Made by a program: the position numbers and the translations under genes. From positions 372,001 to 436,000 of the forward strand of contig NZ_JAUSYO010000001.1 in assembly GCF_030816935.1 (NCBI RefSeq): DNA of 64,000 nt, in the 5' to 3' direction. The notes under the pieces were generated by a model. It was not told where the DNA came from, searched no databases, and saw nothing but the letters and a program-made list of their open reading frames with translations. Within the stretch, counting starts at the first letter, position 1. Each line of letters opens with the position of its first letter. The stretch is from Arthrobacter sp. B3I9 (lineage in GTDB: Bacteria > Actinomycetota > Actinomycetes > Actinomycetales > Micrococcaceae). Shown piece after piece: positions 7,906-15,872 of this stretch.

Positions 7906-9006
7906 ATGCGACTGCCCCTGATGCCTCCGATCGCGCCGATGCTGGCGAAAGCCGTAACTTCCCTTCCGGGAGCTCCCGGAAAGGCCGGGGACCCCGGGCC
8001 CGGATGGAGCTATGAGCCCAAGTGGGACGGGTTCCGGTCCATCATTTTCCGTGACGGCGAGGACGTGGAGATCGGCAGCCGCAACGGCAAGCCGCTGACC
8101 CGGTACTTCCCCGAGCTGGTCGAGGCGCTGAAGGCGAACCTGCCCCCGCGCTGCGTGGTGGACGGTGAGATCATCCTGGTGGGGGCCTCCGGGGACCGGC
8201 TCGATTTCGATGCGCTCCAGCAGCGCATCCACCCGGCCGCCAGCAGGGTGCGGATGCTGGCCAAGGAGACTCCGGCAAGCTTTGTCGCGTTTGATCTGCT
8301 GGCGCTGGACGACGAGGACCTGACCGCGCGCCCCCTGGCCGAGCGCAGGTCTGCCCTCGAGCGGGCGCTGGTCGCCAGTGCGCCGCCCATCCACCTGACG
8401 GCCGTGACCCAGGACCGGGAGACCGCCGGCCAGTGGTTCACCCGGTTCGAAGGGGCCGGGCTGGACGGGATCGTGGCCAAGGCCCTGGACGGGACGTATC
8501 AGCCGGACAAACGCGTGATGTTCAAGGTCAAGCACGAGCGCACCGCTGACTGCGTCCTGGCAGGATACCGGGTCCACACGTCCGGCCCGGACCTCATCGG
8601 GTCCCTGCTCCTGGGCCTGTACGACGACGACGGCGTCCTCGCCAACGTCGGGGTGGTGGGGGCATTTCCGATGAAGCGGCGCAAGGAGCTTTTTGAGGAG
8701 CTCCAGCCGCTGGTGACGGATGCGGCTGACCACCCGTGGGCGCCGATCCAGCAGGAGGAGGGTACCCGGACGCCGCGCAACTCGGAAGGCAGCCGGTGGA
8801 GCGGGGGAAAGGATCTGTCCTTCACGCCCCTGCGTCCCGAACGCGTCGTGGAGGTGAAGTACGACCATATGGAAGGGGCCCGGTTCCGCCACACGACGCA
8901 GTTCGTCCGCTGGCGCGAGGACCGGGAACCCCTCTCGTGCACCTATGACCAGCTCGAGGAGCCGGTGTCCTACGACCTGTCCGACGTGCTGGCGACCGGC
9001 CGCTAA
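7906..9006 (+). CDS. ligC: ATP-dependent DNA ligase, LigC type
   Basis: A 366-residue ATP-dependent DNA ligase. The adenylated lysine lies in EPKWDGFR (Lys39); VDGEII, FVAFDLLALD, DGIVAK and FKVKHERTADCV form motifs III, IIIa, IV and V, followed by an OB-fold C-terminus. The length and lack of polymerase and nuclease domains fit actinobacterial LigC rather than LigD; LigC is a backup ligase with roles in base-excision-type repair. ATG at 7906 is favoured: a TAAGAAT box ends 7 nt before it. An in-frame ATG at 7897 with GGAGAG 10 nt upstream is the alternative. No Ku gene is nearby. Confidence 0.92.
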   Translation: MRLPLMPPIAPMLAKAVTSLPGAPGKAGDPGPGWSYEPKWDGFRSIIFRDGEDVEIGSRNGKPLTRYFPELVEALKANLPPRCVVDGEIILVGASGDRLDFDALQQRIHPAASRVRMLAKETPASFVAFDLLALDDEDLTARPLAERRSALERALVASAPPIHLTAVTQDRETAGQWFTRFEGAGLDGIVAKALDGTYQPDKRVMFKVKHERTADCVLAGYRVHTSGPDLIGSLLLGLYDDDGVLANVGVVGAFPMKRRKELFEELQPLVTDAADHPWAPIQQEEGTRTPRNSEGSRWSGGKDLSFTPLRPERVVEVKYDHMEGARFRHTTQFVRWREDREPLSCTYDQLEEPVSYDLSDVLATGR

Positions 9007-9023
9007 AGGGGCAGTCCAACGCT

Positions 9024-9061
9024 GACGGCGGCCCGCCCCCGGAAGGGGACGGACCGCCGTC
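9024..9061. terminator. Hairpin between convergent ligC and MHS transporter genes
   Basis: A long imperfect stem (GACGGCGG at 9024-9031 with CCGCCGTC at 9054-9061, and an inner CCCC-ggaa-GGGG) is followed on the plus strand by CTTTT at about 9070-9074. Its place between two convergent stops suits a bidirectional terminator. Confidence 0.6.
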
Positions 9062-9092
9062 GGGCTGGTCCTTTTGCTCCGGCCGCGGGGTC

Positions 9093-10409
9093 TTAGCGCA
9101 GGCCGAGTTCCTTGGTGGGCACCTTGAATGATTCCTTGGCCGTCAGGGCCGAAACGGCCGCGATGGCACAGATGATGGCGGTGAAGATGCTGATCTGGAC
9201 CCAGCCTCCGGGCTTGATTCCGCCCATGGCCGCGACGATCGCCGGGGCGAAGCCGGCCATCAGGAAGCCGAGCTGGGTGCCGATGGCGAGTCCGGAGAAC
9301 CGGACCTTCGTGCTGAACATCTCCGCGTAGAAGGACGGCCACACTGCGTTGGCGGCCGCGTAGCCGAAGGAGAAGTAGCCGATCGCGGCCAGGAACATCA
9401 GCGGAACGCTGTGGGACTCGAGGCTGAGCAGGAACACCGGCGTGAGGATGGCACTGGACAGCGCGCCGTAGATGAAGACCGGCTTGCGGCCGATCCGGTC
9501 GGCGAGCATGCCGAACAGCGGTTGGGTGCCCAGGGCGACGAGATTGGCGCCGACGACCAGCCAGAGGGTAGTGGTGCCGTCCACGTTGGCGACGGTCTTG
9601 GCGTAGCTGATGGCGAGGGTGCCGAACACGGTGGAGACCGCGGCGATGAAGGCGCAGGCGATCACGCGGAGGACATCGCGCCAATGGTGCTTCAGGAGAT
9701 CCGCGACGGGGACCTTGGCGATCTGCGCGGTCTTCCGGGCTTCCTCGAAGGCCGGCGGCTCGTGCAGGGTACGGCGGATCAGGAACGCTACGACCACCAC
9801 GACCGCGCTCATCCAGAAGGGGATCCGCCAGCCGATACCGTACTTAAGCTCGTCCGGCAGCGCCAGGACCGGGATGAAAACGAGGGCGGCGAGGATCTGG
9901 CCCCCCTGGGTGCCGGTCAGGGTCCAGGACGTGAAGAAGGAGCGGCGGTTGTCCGGGGCATGCTCGAGCGTCATCGAGGAGGCACCGGCCTGTTCACCTG
10001 CTGCGGACAGGCCCTGGCAGAGCCGGGCCAGCACCAGCAGGATGGGAGCCCACCAGCCGACCGTCTTGAAGTCGGGGAGGCAGCCGATGATGAAGGTGGA
10101 GGCCCCCATCAGCAGAAGCGTGAACATGAGGACCTTCCGGCGGCCCACCCGGTCCCCGAAGTGGCCGAGGATGACCGCGCCTACCGGCCGGGCGACGTAG
10201 GCGAAGCCGAATGTCGCGAAGGACATGATCGCGGCGTTGGTGTCCGCGTCCGGGAAGAAAACCTTGGGGAAGATCAGCGCCGCCGCGGAACCGAAGATGA
10301 AGAAGTCGTAGTACTCGACGGCGCTGCCCAGGAAGCTGGCTAGGGCCGCCTTCTTCGGCGTCCCGCCCGTGGCGGTACCCGGCGTCGTGGACGGGAGTGT
10401 CTGGCTCAT
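9093..10409 (-). CDS. MHS-family MFS transporter, probable shikimate/quinate permease
   Basis: A 438-residue, 12-segment major facilitator of the metabolite:H+ symporter (MHS) group. Features are SAVEYYDFFIFGSAAALIFP in TM1, the loop motif GHFGDRVGRRKVL between TM2 and TM3, and its repeat GMLADRIGRKPV between TM8 and TM9. MHS members include the shikimate permease ShiA. Shikimate or quinate is inferred as substrate because the divergent IclR gene and the next two genes form a shikimate catabolic unit; dicarboxylates or aromatic acids remain possible. The start at 10409 has AAAGGAA. Confidence 0.8.
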   Translation of the reverse strand: MSQTLPSTTPGTATGGTPKKAALASFLGSAVEYYDFFIFGSAAALIFPKVFFPDADTNAAIMSFATFGFAYVARPVGAVILGHFGDRVGRRKVLMFTLLLMGASTFIIGCLPDFKTVGWWAPILLVLARLCQGLSAAGEQAGASSMTLEHAPDNRRSFFTSWTLTGTQGGQILAALVFIPVLALPDELKYGIGWRIPFWMSAVVVVVAFLIRRTLHEPPAFEEARKTAQIAKVPVADLLKHHWRDVLRVIACAFIAAVSTVFGTLAISYAKTVANVDGTTTLWLVVGANLVALGTQPLFGMLADRIGRKPVFIYGALSSAILTPVFLLSLESHSVPLMFLAAIGYFSFGYAAANAVWPSFYAEMFSTKVRFSGLAIGTQLGFLMAGFAPAIVAAMGGIKPGGWVQISIFTAIICAIAAVSALTAKESFKVPTKELGLR

Positions 10410-10553
10410 GGTGTTCCTTTGTGTGACGACATTGTCGCGGATGGATCAGGAAGGTCCCAGCCGATGGCTCCAGTGTGCCGCAGCCGAAGGTTCGTGGAAA
10501 AGACCGGGATTCGTAGCCACATGGTGGGAGCTACTTGTGCGATGTAGCAATCA

Positions 10554-10622
10554 TGACTGTGAGCGCAGTCACTTGTCAACAAAAATAATCACCATCTAGA
10601 AACAGCTCTCACGATGTGAGAG
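10554..10622. promoter_or_regulatory. Divergent promoter region with two palindromes (IclR operator candidates)
   Basis: Between the transporter (start 10409) and the IclR gene (start 10631) lie TGACTG-N6-CAGTCA at 10554-10571 and the palindrome CTCTCAC-gat-GTGAGAG at 10606-10622. The second ends 8 nt before the regulator ATG, a position suited to autoregulation. The region is notably more AT-rich (10572-10603) than its surroundings, as expected for promoters. Confidence 0.55.
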
Positions 10623-10630
10623 CATTAGGC

Positions 10631-11470
10631 ATGAGTGTGAATCAAGACACAGCCGTCCCAGTAGCCCCCCCAACCTCTTCCGCCGCCGTCAAAGGTGCAA
10701 AGGCCGGGAAGGATGACGCCCGGACGGACATGGTGGGCAAGGCCCTCGGCCTGCTGGTCCTGCTCGGCGATGAGCCTCGCGGTGCGAGTGCGGCCGACCT
10801 CTCCCGCCGGGCGGAGCTGCCGTTCAGCACCACCTACCGGCTCCTGGGATCCCTGACCCGCGACGGGTTCGTGGACTATGAGCCGGACGGCCGCCGCTAC
10901 CACCTCGGCCTGCGCGTTTTCCAGCTTGGCCAGCGCGTGTCCAACCACCATGGCTTCGCCGGCACGGCCCTGCCCATTCTGCGGCGCGTCACCGAAGAGA
11001 CGGGGGAGGCCACCATCTTGTCGGTGCGCGACGGGGTGCACCACCTCACGGTCAACAAGGTCGACGGCCCGCAGACTTTCCGCGTCACGAGCGATCCGGG
11101 ACATCTCGGGGCGCTGCACACGACGTCGGTAGGCAAGGCGCTGGTGGCCTTCGCCGACGACGCCAGCCGCACCGAGCTTCTGGAGAGTCTCGAGCTGGAA
11201 CCGCTGACGCAGTTCTCCATCACGGACCGCGAGGCCTTCCGTGCCGAGATCGACCTCGTCCGCCGCCGCGGCTTCGCCACGATGGACGAGGAAAACGAGC
11301 TCGGCATGCGTGCCGTCGCCGTCCCGGTCTTCAATGCCCAGGGACAGGCCTTCGCCTCCCTGGCCACCGCCGTGCCGGTGTTCCGCATGAGCATGGATGC
11401 GCTCGAGGCCTTGGTGCCGCTGCTGCAGTCCGCTGCGGCGGAGCTCGCAGCGCGGCTTCCGCAGCAGTAG
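10631..11470 (+). CDS. IclR-family transcriptional regulator of the shikimate/protocatechuate cluster
   Basis: A 279-residue IclR-type protein. A winged helix-turn-helix occupies about residues 35-95 (SAADLSRRAELPFSTTYRLLGSL contains the HTH), followed by the IclR effector domain with SVGKALVAF and a C-terminal ATAVPVFRM. IclR regulators of hydroaromatic and aromatic catabolism respond to the pathway substrate or an intermediate. The gene is divergent from the MHS transporter and precedes the dehydrogenase gene by about 150 nt, so both are probable targets. ATG at 10631 is used; a GTG at 10616 lies inside the operator-like palindrome. Confidence 0.88.
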   Translation: MSVNQDTAVPVAPPTSSAAVKGAKAGKDDARTDMVGKALGLLVLLGDEPRGASAADLSRRAELPFSTTYRLLGSLTRDGFVDYEPDGRRYHLGLRVFQLGQRVSNHHGFAGTALPILRRVTEETGEATILSVRDGVHHLTVNKVDGPQTFRVTSDPGHLGALHTTSVGKALVAFADDASRTELLESLELEPLTQFSITDREAFRAEIDLVRRRGFATMDEENELGMRAVAVPVFNAQGQAFASLATAVPVFRMSMDALEALVPLLQSAAAELAARLPQQ

Positions 11471-11491
11471 GTCCTAGGCGATCCGCAGAAA

Positions 11492-11540
11492 TGTTCGCTA
11501 GGAGAACAAGAGTGCGACATATGAACGAGTGCGATAAGGT
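11492..11540 (+). promoter_or_regulatory. Putative promoter/operator of the shikimate-pca operon
   Basis: In the 148-nt gap before the dehydrogenase gene, an inverted repeat TGTTC-N7-GAACA (11492-11508) is followed by a direct repeat GAGTGCGA (11510-11517 and 11527-11534, 17 bp apart) and a TAAGGT box (11535-11540) that fits an actinobacterial -10. The arrangement looks like a regulated sigma-70-type promoter; no site was tested. Confidence 0.4.
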
Positions 11541-11618
11541 AATCCCCATCACCCGGCCCGCCGGGAGCGCCATAGGCGCCTCCGCCTGCCGAGTGCCGTT
11601 GTCAAAGGAGCTACACGG

Positions 11619-12500
11619 ATGAGCAGTCGAGCAGAGTCCTTCCTCGTAGGACTGGTGGGTGATGGCGTAATGCCGTCGCTCACTCCTTACATGCATGAAC
11701 GCGAAGGCGATGTGCAGGGCCTCCGGTACCTCTACCGGCCGATCGACCTGCTGGAGCTCGAGCTCCCCGGCGAGGCCGTGGGTGGGCTCCTTGCCGGCGC
11801 GCGGCAACTTGGATTCAACGGGCTGAACATCACCCACCCGTGCAAGCAGCTGGTCCTGGAGCATCTGGACGAGGTGACTCCCGACGCCCGGCGCCTCGGC
11901 GCGGTGAACACGGTGACCATCAGGGAGGGCCGCTTCGTCGGCCACAACACCGACTTTTCCGGGTTCGCTGCGGCACTGGCCTCCGGCCTTCCCGCCGCGA
12001 AGCTGGACCGCGTGGTCCAGCTGGGGGCCGGCGGCGCCGGATCCGCGGTCGCCTATGCCCTGCTGACTGCCGGGGTCCGCGAACTCGTGCTGGTGGACAC
12101 TGACGCCGGGCGCTGCACGGCCCGCGCCGCGCAGCTGGCCGCGCTCTTCCCGGACCAGTCGGTCACTGCCGGGACGACGGCGGGGCTGCCGCGGCTGATG
12201 CCGCAGGCCGACGGCCTGGTGCACTGCACACCCGTGGGCATGGCCGCCCACCCCGGTGTTCCGCTGGACATGTCCCTCCTGGAGCCGCCGCACTGGGTGG
12301 CCGACATCGTCTACCGCCCCATCGAGACCGAACTGGTCCGGGGCGCAAGGGCGAAGGGCTGCGAGGTGCTTGACGGCGGACGCATGGCCGTGGGCCAGGC
12401 CGCCGACGCCTTCCGCATCTTCACCGGCCTCGAACCCGACGCCGACCGCATGCGGGCCCACTTCCTCGAACTCGTCGCCGCGGAAGAGGTGGCCGCCTGA
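11619..12500 (+). CDS. Quinate/shikimate dehydrogenase
   Basis: A 293-residue AroE-superfamily dehydrogenase that oxidises shikimate to 3-dehydroshikimate (and quinate to 3-dehydroquinate). The catalytic pair Lys76 (NITHPCK) and Asp112 (HNTD) is present, with a GAGGAGSA Rossmann loop near 137-144. The second strand ends in LVLVDTD; an acidic residue here favours NAD over NADP, as in the catabolic enzyme of Corynebacterium. GVMPSLTPYMHEREG near the start also resembles catabolic rather than biosynthetic AroE. It has AAAGGAGC before ATG 11619 and overlaps the next gene by 1 nt (TGATG). Confidence 0.88.
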   Translation: MSSRAESFLVGLVGDGVMPSLTPYMHEREGDVQGLRYLYRPIDLLELELPGEAVGGLLAGARQLGFNGLNITHPCKQLVLEHLDEVTPDARRLGAVNTVTIREGRFVGHNTDFSGFAAALASGLPAAKLDRVVQLGAGGAGSAVAYALLTAGVRELVLVDTDAGRCTARAAQLAALFPDQSVTAGTTAGLPRLMPQADGLVHCTPVGMAAHPGVPLDMSLLEPPHWVADIVYRPIETELVRGARAKGCEVLDGGRMAVGQAADAFRIFTGLEPDADRMRAHFLELVAAEEVAA

Positions 12501-14374
12501 TGCGCACCGGAATCGCCACCGTCTGCCTGTCCGGCACGCTGAAGGAAAAGATGCAGGCCTGCGCCATCGCCGGGTTCGACGGCATCGAAATCTTCGAGCA
12601 GGACCTGGTTACGTCCCCGCTGAGCCCCGAGGACGTCCGGGCGATGGCGGCCGACCTCGGCCTGGGCCTGGACCTTTACCAGCCCTTCCGGGATTTCGAC
12701 GGCGTCACCCCGGACCTGCTGAAGACCAACCTCCGGCGGGCCGAAGCGAAGTTCAAGCTCATGTCCCGGTTGGGCATGGACACCATCCTGGTATGCTCCA
12801 ACGTTGCGACGGCCACCATCGACGACGACGCCGTCCGGGCGGAACAGCTGGCGCAGCTCGCCAACCTCGCCGGGGACCACGGCGTCAAGGTGGCCTACGA
12901 GGCCCTGGCCTGGGGCAAGTACGTCAACGACTACGAGCATGCCTGCCGGCTGGTGGACATGGTGGACCACCCCAACCTGGGAACCTGCCTGGACTCCTTC
13001 CACATTCTGTCCCGGGACTGGGACACCGCGCCGATCGAAAACATCAACGCGGACAAGATCTTCTTCGTCCAGGTGGCGGACGCCCCGAAGCTCTCCATGG
13101 ACGTGCTCTCGTGGAGCCGCCACTACCGCGTCTTCCCGGGCGAAGGGCAGTTCGAACTGGCGAAGTTCATGGGCCACGTGGTCCGCGCCGGCTACAGCGG
13201 ACCGGTCTCGCTGGAAGTCTTCAACGACGTCTTCCGCCAGTCGGACGTGGAACGCACCGCCGTGGACGCCATGCGCTCCCTCATCTGGCTGGAGGAGCAG
13301 AGCGCCAAGTGGCTCGCCGGCACCTCCGCCGACGCCCCGGAGGTCAAGGGCGGTACGGCCCGGCATCGTTATCCCATGGAACTGGCCACGCTGCCCAAAG
13401 TGAACGAACCCGCCGGCTTCAACTTCGCCGAGGTCAAAGCCGACGATACTGCGCAGCTGGAGAAGCTCCTGGGCCAGCTCGGTTTCGATTTCGCCGGACG
13501 CCACCGCACCAAGGACGTCCAGCTCTGGACCATGGGCCAGGCCCGCGTCATCATCAACGAACAGGCCGCTTCGCACACCGAGCCATCCATCGCGGCACTG
13601 GGGTTTGACGTTGATTCCCCCGTGATCGCCTCCGCACGGGCCCAGCAGCTCAAGGCTCCCGTCGTGGCCCGGAAAGTCCAGGCGGACGAAGAAGTTTTCC
13701 AGGGCATCTCCGCTCCTGACTCCACCGAAATCTTCCTCTGCCAGGGCAGCCCGGACGGCACCGCAGCCTGGACGCACGAATTCGGGGAAGGCCTGGAACA
13801 CGTCGGTTCCGCTACCCGCGCGGTCATCGACCACGTCAACCTGGCCCAGCCCTGGCAGCACTTCGACGAGGCGGTACTCTTCTACACCAGCGCACTGGCC
13901 CTGGAACCCCAGCCGTTCGCCGAGGTCCCCAGCCCCAGCGGGCTGGTCCGCTCACAGGTCATGCAGACCAGCGACGGCGCTGTGCGGCTGGTGTTGAACC
14001 TGGCGCCCGTGCAGCAGGCACAGAGCGAAGTCCGCCAGACCTACCAGGAACACATCGCCTTCGCGGTGGATGACCTCGTGGCCACCGCGCGGGCAGCCCG
14101 GAGCCGGGGTTTGGAATTCCTGCAGATCCCGGCGAACTACTACGAGGACCTGGACGCCCGGTTCGACCTCGAGCCCGGGTTCCTGGCCACCCTTCAGGAG
14201 CTCAACCTGCTGTTCGACCGGGATGCCAACGGGGAATTCCTGCACTTCTACACCGCCACGGTGGGCAGTGTCTTCTTCGAAATGGTGGAACGCCGCGGCA
14301 GCTACGACGGCTACGGCGCCCCGAACGCCCCCGTAAGGCACGCCGTGCAGTACGACTCCCTGCACCGCTCCTGA
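12500..14374 (+). CDS. 3-Dehydroshikimate dehydratase fused to an HPPD-like (VOC) domain
   Basis: A 624-residue two-domain protein. Residues about 1-275 form a xylose-isomerase-like TIM barrel that dehydrates 3-dehydroshikimate to protocatechuate. Residues about 290-615 form a 4-hydroxyphenylpyruvate-dioxygenase-like VOC region with the ligand-type residues retained: His in IDHVN, His in QEHIAFAVDD and Glu in FFEMVERR. The fusion is known in QuiC/QsuB-type enzymes, where the second domain's role is unclear. Its product is the substrate of PcaHG encoded immediately downstream. The ATG overlaps the dehydrogenase stop. Confidence 0.88.
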   Translation: MRTGIATVCLSGTLKEKMQACAIAGFDGIEIFEQDLVTSPLSPEDVRAMAADLGLGLDLYQPFRDFDGVTPDLLKTNLRRAEAKFKLMSRLGMDTILVCSNVATATIDDDAVRAEQLAQLANLAGDHGVKVAYEALAWGKYVNDYEHACRLVDMVDHPNLGTCLDSFHILSRDWDTAPIENINADKIFFVQVADAPKLSMDVLSWSRHYRVFPGEGQFELAKFMGHVVRAGYSGPVSLEVFNDVFRQSDVERTAVDAMRSLIWLEEQSAKWLAGTSADAPEVKGGTARHRYPMELATLPKVNEPAGFNFAEVKADDTAQLEKLLGQLGFDFAGRHRTKDVQLWTMGQARVIINEQAASHTEPSIAALGFDVDSPVIASARAQQLKAPVVARKVQADEEVFQGISAPDSTEIFLCQGSPDGTAAWTHEFGEGLEHVGSATRAVIDHVNLAQPWQHFDEAVLFYTSALALEPQPFAEVPSPSGLVRSQVMQTSDGAVRLVLNLAPVQQAQSEVRQTYQEHIAFAVDDLVATARAARSRGLEFLQIPANYYEDLDARFDLEPGFLATLQELNLLFDRDANGEFLHFYTATVGSVFFEMVERRGSYDGYGAPNAPVRHAVQYDSLHRS

Positions 14375-14421
14375 ACCACCTTCAGACACAACAAATCAAC
14401 AGAACAGAAAGGAGTCAGCCC

Positions 14422-15309
14422 GTGCCGGAAGACATCAACGCCCAGCTGGAAACGGACGAGCTTGTGCCCCATGCCGAGCCGAAGGCAGCCCACCTGCCCC
14501 TGGACAAGGCCATTGAATCCCAGGCGGACCTCAGCGCGGAGATCAGCCTCCTTGGCGAGGCCTACGCAAGGGCCCTCAAGGACGGCGCCCAGCCCGAGAC
14601 CCAGCCGCGGCTGGACTACCCGCCGTACCGCAGCAGCATCCTGCGCCATCCCACCAAGAGCCTGCAGCACGCGGACCCGGAAACCATCGAGCTCCACTCG
14701 CCGGCCTTCGGGCACCAGGACGTGCACGCACTGGAATCCGACCTGACCATCCAGCACAACGGCGAACCGCTGGGCGAGCGGATCATTGTGGCCGGCAGGG
14801 TCCTGGACGGCGACGGCCGCCCCGTGGCCGGACAGCTGGTGGAGATCTGGCAGGCGAACGCCTCCGGCCGCTACATCCATAAACGCGACCAGCACCCGGC
14901 GCCGATCGATCCGAACTTCACGGGCATCGGCCGCTGCATCACCGGCCCGGACGGCTCCTACCGGTTCACCACCATCAAACCCGGCGCCTACCCGTGGAAG
15001 AACCACCTGAACGCCTGGCGCCCGGCGCACATCCACTTCTCGCTGTTCGGCACCGAGTTCACCCAACGCATCATCACCCAGATGTACTTCCCGGGTGACC
15101 AGCTTTTCCCGCTGGACCCCATCTACCAGACCGTCGTGGACCAGGACGCCCGCGACCGCCTGGTGGCCAGCTACGACCACAGCCTCACCGAGCCCGAATG
15201 GGCCCTGGGCTACAACTGGGACATCGTCCTGACCGGTCCCAAACGGACCTGGACCGAAAACGAGGCGTTTGGTACAGCAGGCGACAGTAGTGAAGAGGCA
15301 GGAGAGTAG
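14422..15309 (+). CDS. pcaH: Protocatechuate 3,4-dioxygenase beta subunit
   Basis: A 295-residue intradiol dioxygenase subunit that carries the non-heme Fe(III). The ligands Tyr151, Tyr190, His203 and His205 (GRYIH, GAYPW, RPAHIHF) are all visible. With PcaG it cleaves protocatechuate to 3-carboxy-cis,cis-muconate. The N-terminus is extended by about 60 residues relative to the pseudomonad enzyme. GTG at 14422 follows AGAAAGGAG. It is the first dedicated gene of the beta-ketoadipate trunk, 47 nt after the dehydratase gene. Confidence 0.95.
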   Translation: MPEDINAQLETDELVPHAEPKAAHLPLDKAIESQADLSAEISLLGEAYARALKDGAQPETQPRLDYPPYRSSILRHPTKSLQHADPETIELHSPAFGHQDVHALESDLTIQHNGEPLGERIIVAGRVLDGDGRPVAGQLVEIWQANASGRYIHKRDQHPAPIDPNFTGIGRCITGPDGSYRFTTIKPGAYPWKNHLNAWRPAHIHFSLFGTEFTQRIITQMYFPGDQLFPLDPIYQTVVDQDARDRLVASYDHSLTEPEWALGYNWDIVLTGPKRTWTENEAFGTAGDSSEEAGE

Positions 15310-15314
15310 GAAAG

Positions 15315-15872
15315 ATGAGCACCAAACTTGTTCCCACCCCGGGACAGACCGTCGGCCCGTTCTACGGCTACGCGCTGCCGTTCGAAAAGGACAACGAGCT
15401 CCTGCCCCCCGGATTCCCGGGATCCATCCGGTTGCAGGGCACCGTCTACGACGGCGCCGGACACACCATCCCCGACGCCATCCTGGAAATCTGGCAGCCC
15501 GACGCGGAAGGCAAAATCGTCCGGCGCACCGGCTCCCTGGTCCGCGACGGCTACACCTTCACAGGCTGGGGCCGCGGTGCCGTGGGCAACTCCGGCGTCT
15601 TCACCTTCACCACCGTCAACCCCGGCCCCACAAAGCCGGGCGCCGCACCCTTCATCTCCGTGGCACTCTTCGCCCGCGGCCTCACCAACCGCCTGTTCAC
15701 CCGCATCTACCTGCCGGAGGACACGGAGGCTTTGGCTCAGGACCCGCTGCTGGCCTCGCTGGACCCGGACCGCCGCAGGACACTGATCGCCCGCCGCGAC
15801 GCCGACGGCGGCCTCACCTGGGACATCCGCCTGCAGGGTGAGGGCGAAACCGTCTTCCTGGACTTCCAGTGA
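15315..15872 (+). CDS. pcaG: Protocatechuate 3,4-dioxygenase alpha subunit
   Basis: A 185-residue intradiol dioxygenase alpha subunit (TPGQTVGPFYGYALPF at 8-23, EIWQPDAEGKI in the core, C-terminal GEGETVFLDFQ). It lacks the iron ligands, as alpha subunits do, and shapes the active site with PcaH. It starts 5 nt after pcaH; GGAGAG at the end of pcaH can serve as ribosome binding site. It overlaps pcaB by 4 nt (GTGA). Confidence 0.95.
   Translation: MSTKLVPTPGQTVGPFYGYALPFEKDNELLPPGFPGSIRLQGTVYDGAGHTIPDAILEIWQPDAEGKIVRRTGSLVRDGYTFTGWGRGAVGNSGVFTFTTVNPGPTKPGAAPFISVALFARGLTNRLFTRIYLPEDTEALAQDPLLASLDPDRRRTLIARRDADGGLTWDIRLQGEGETVFLDFQ

Noticed and set aside
11619-12500. Biosynthetic AroE of the shikimate pathway
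   Set aside because: Operon context, the acidic NAD-type residue after beta2 and the catabolic-type N-terminus favour quinate/shikimate dehydrogenase; no other aro genes are present.
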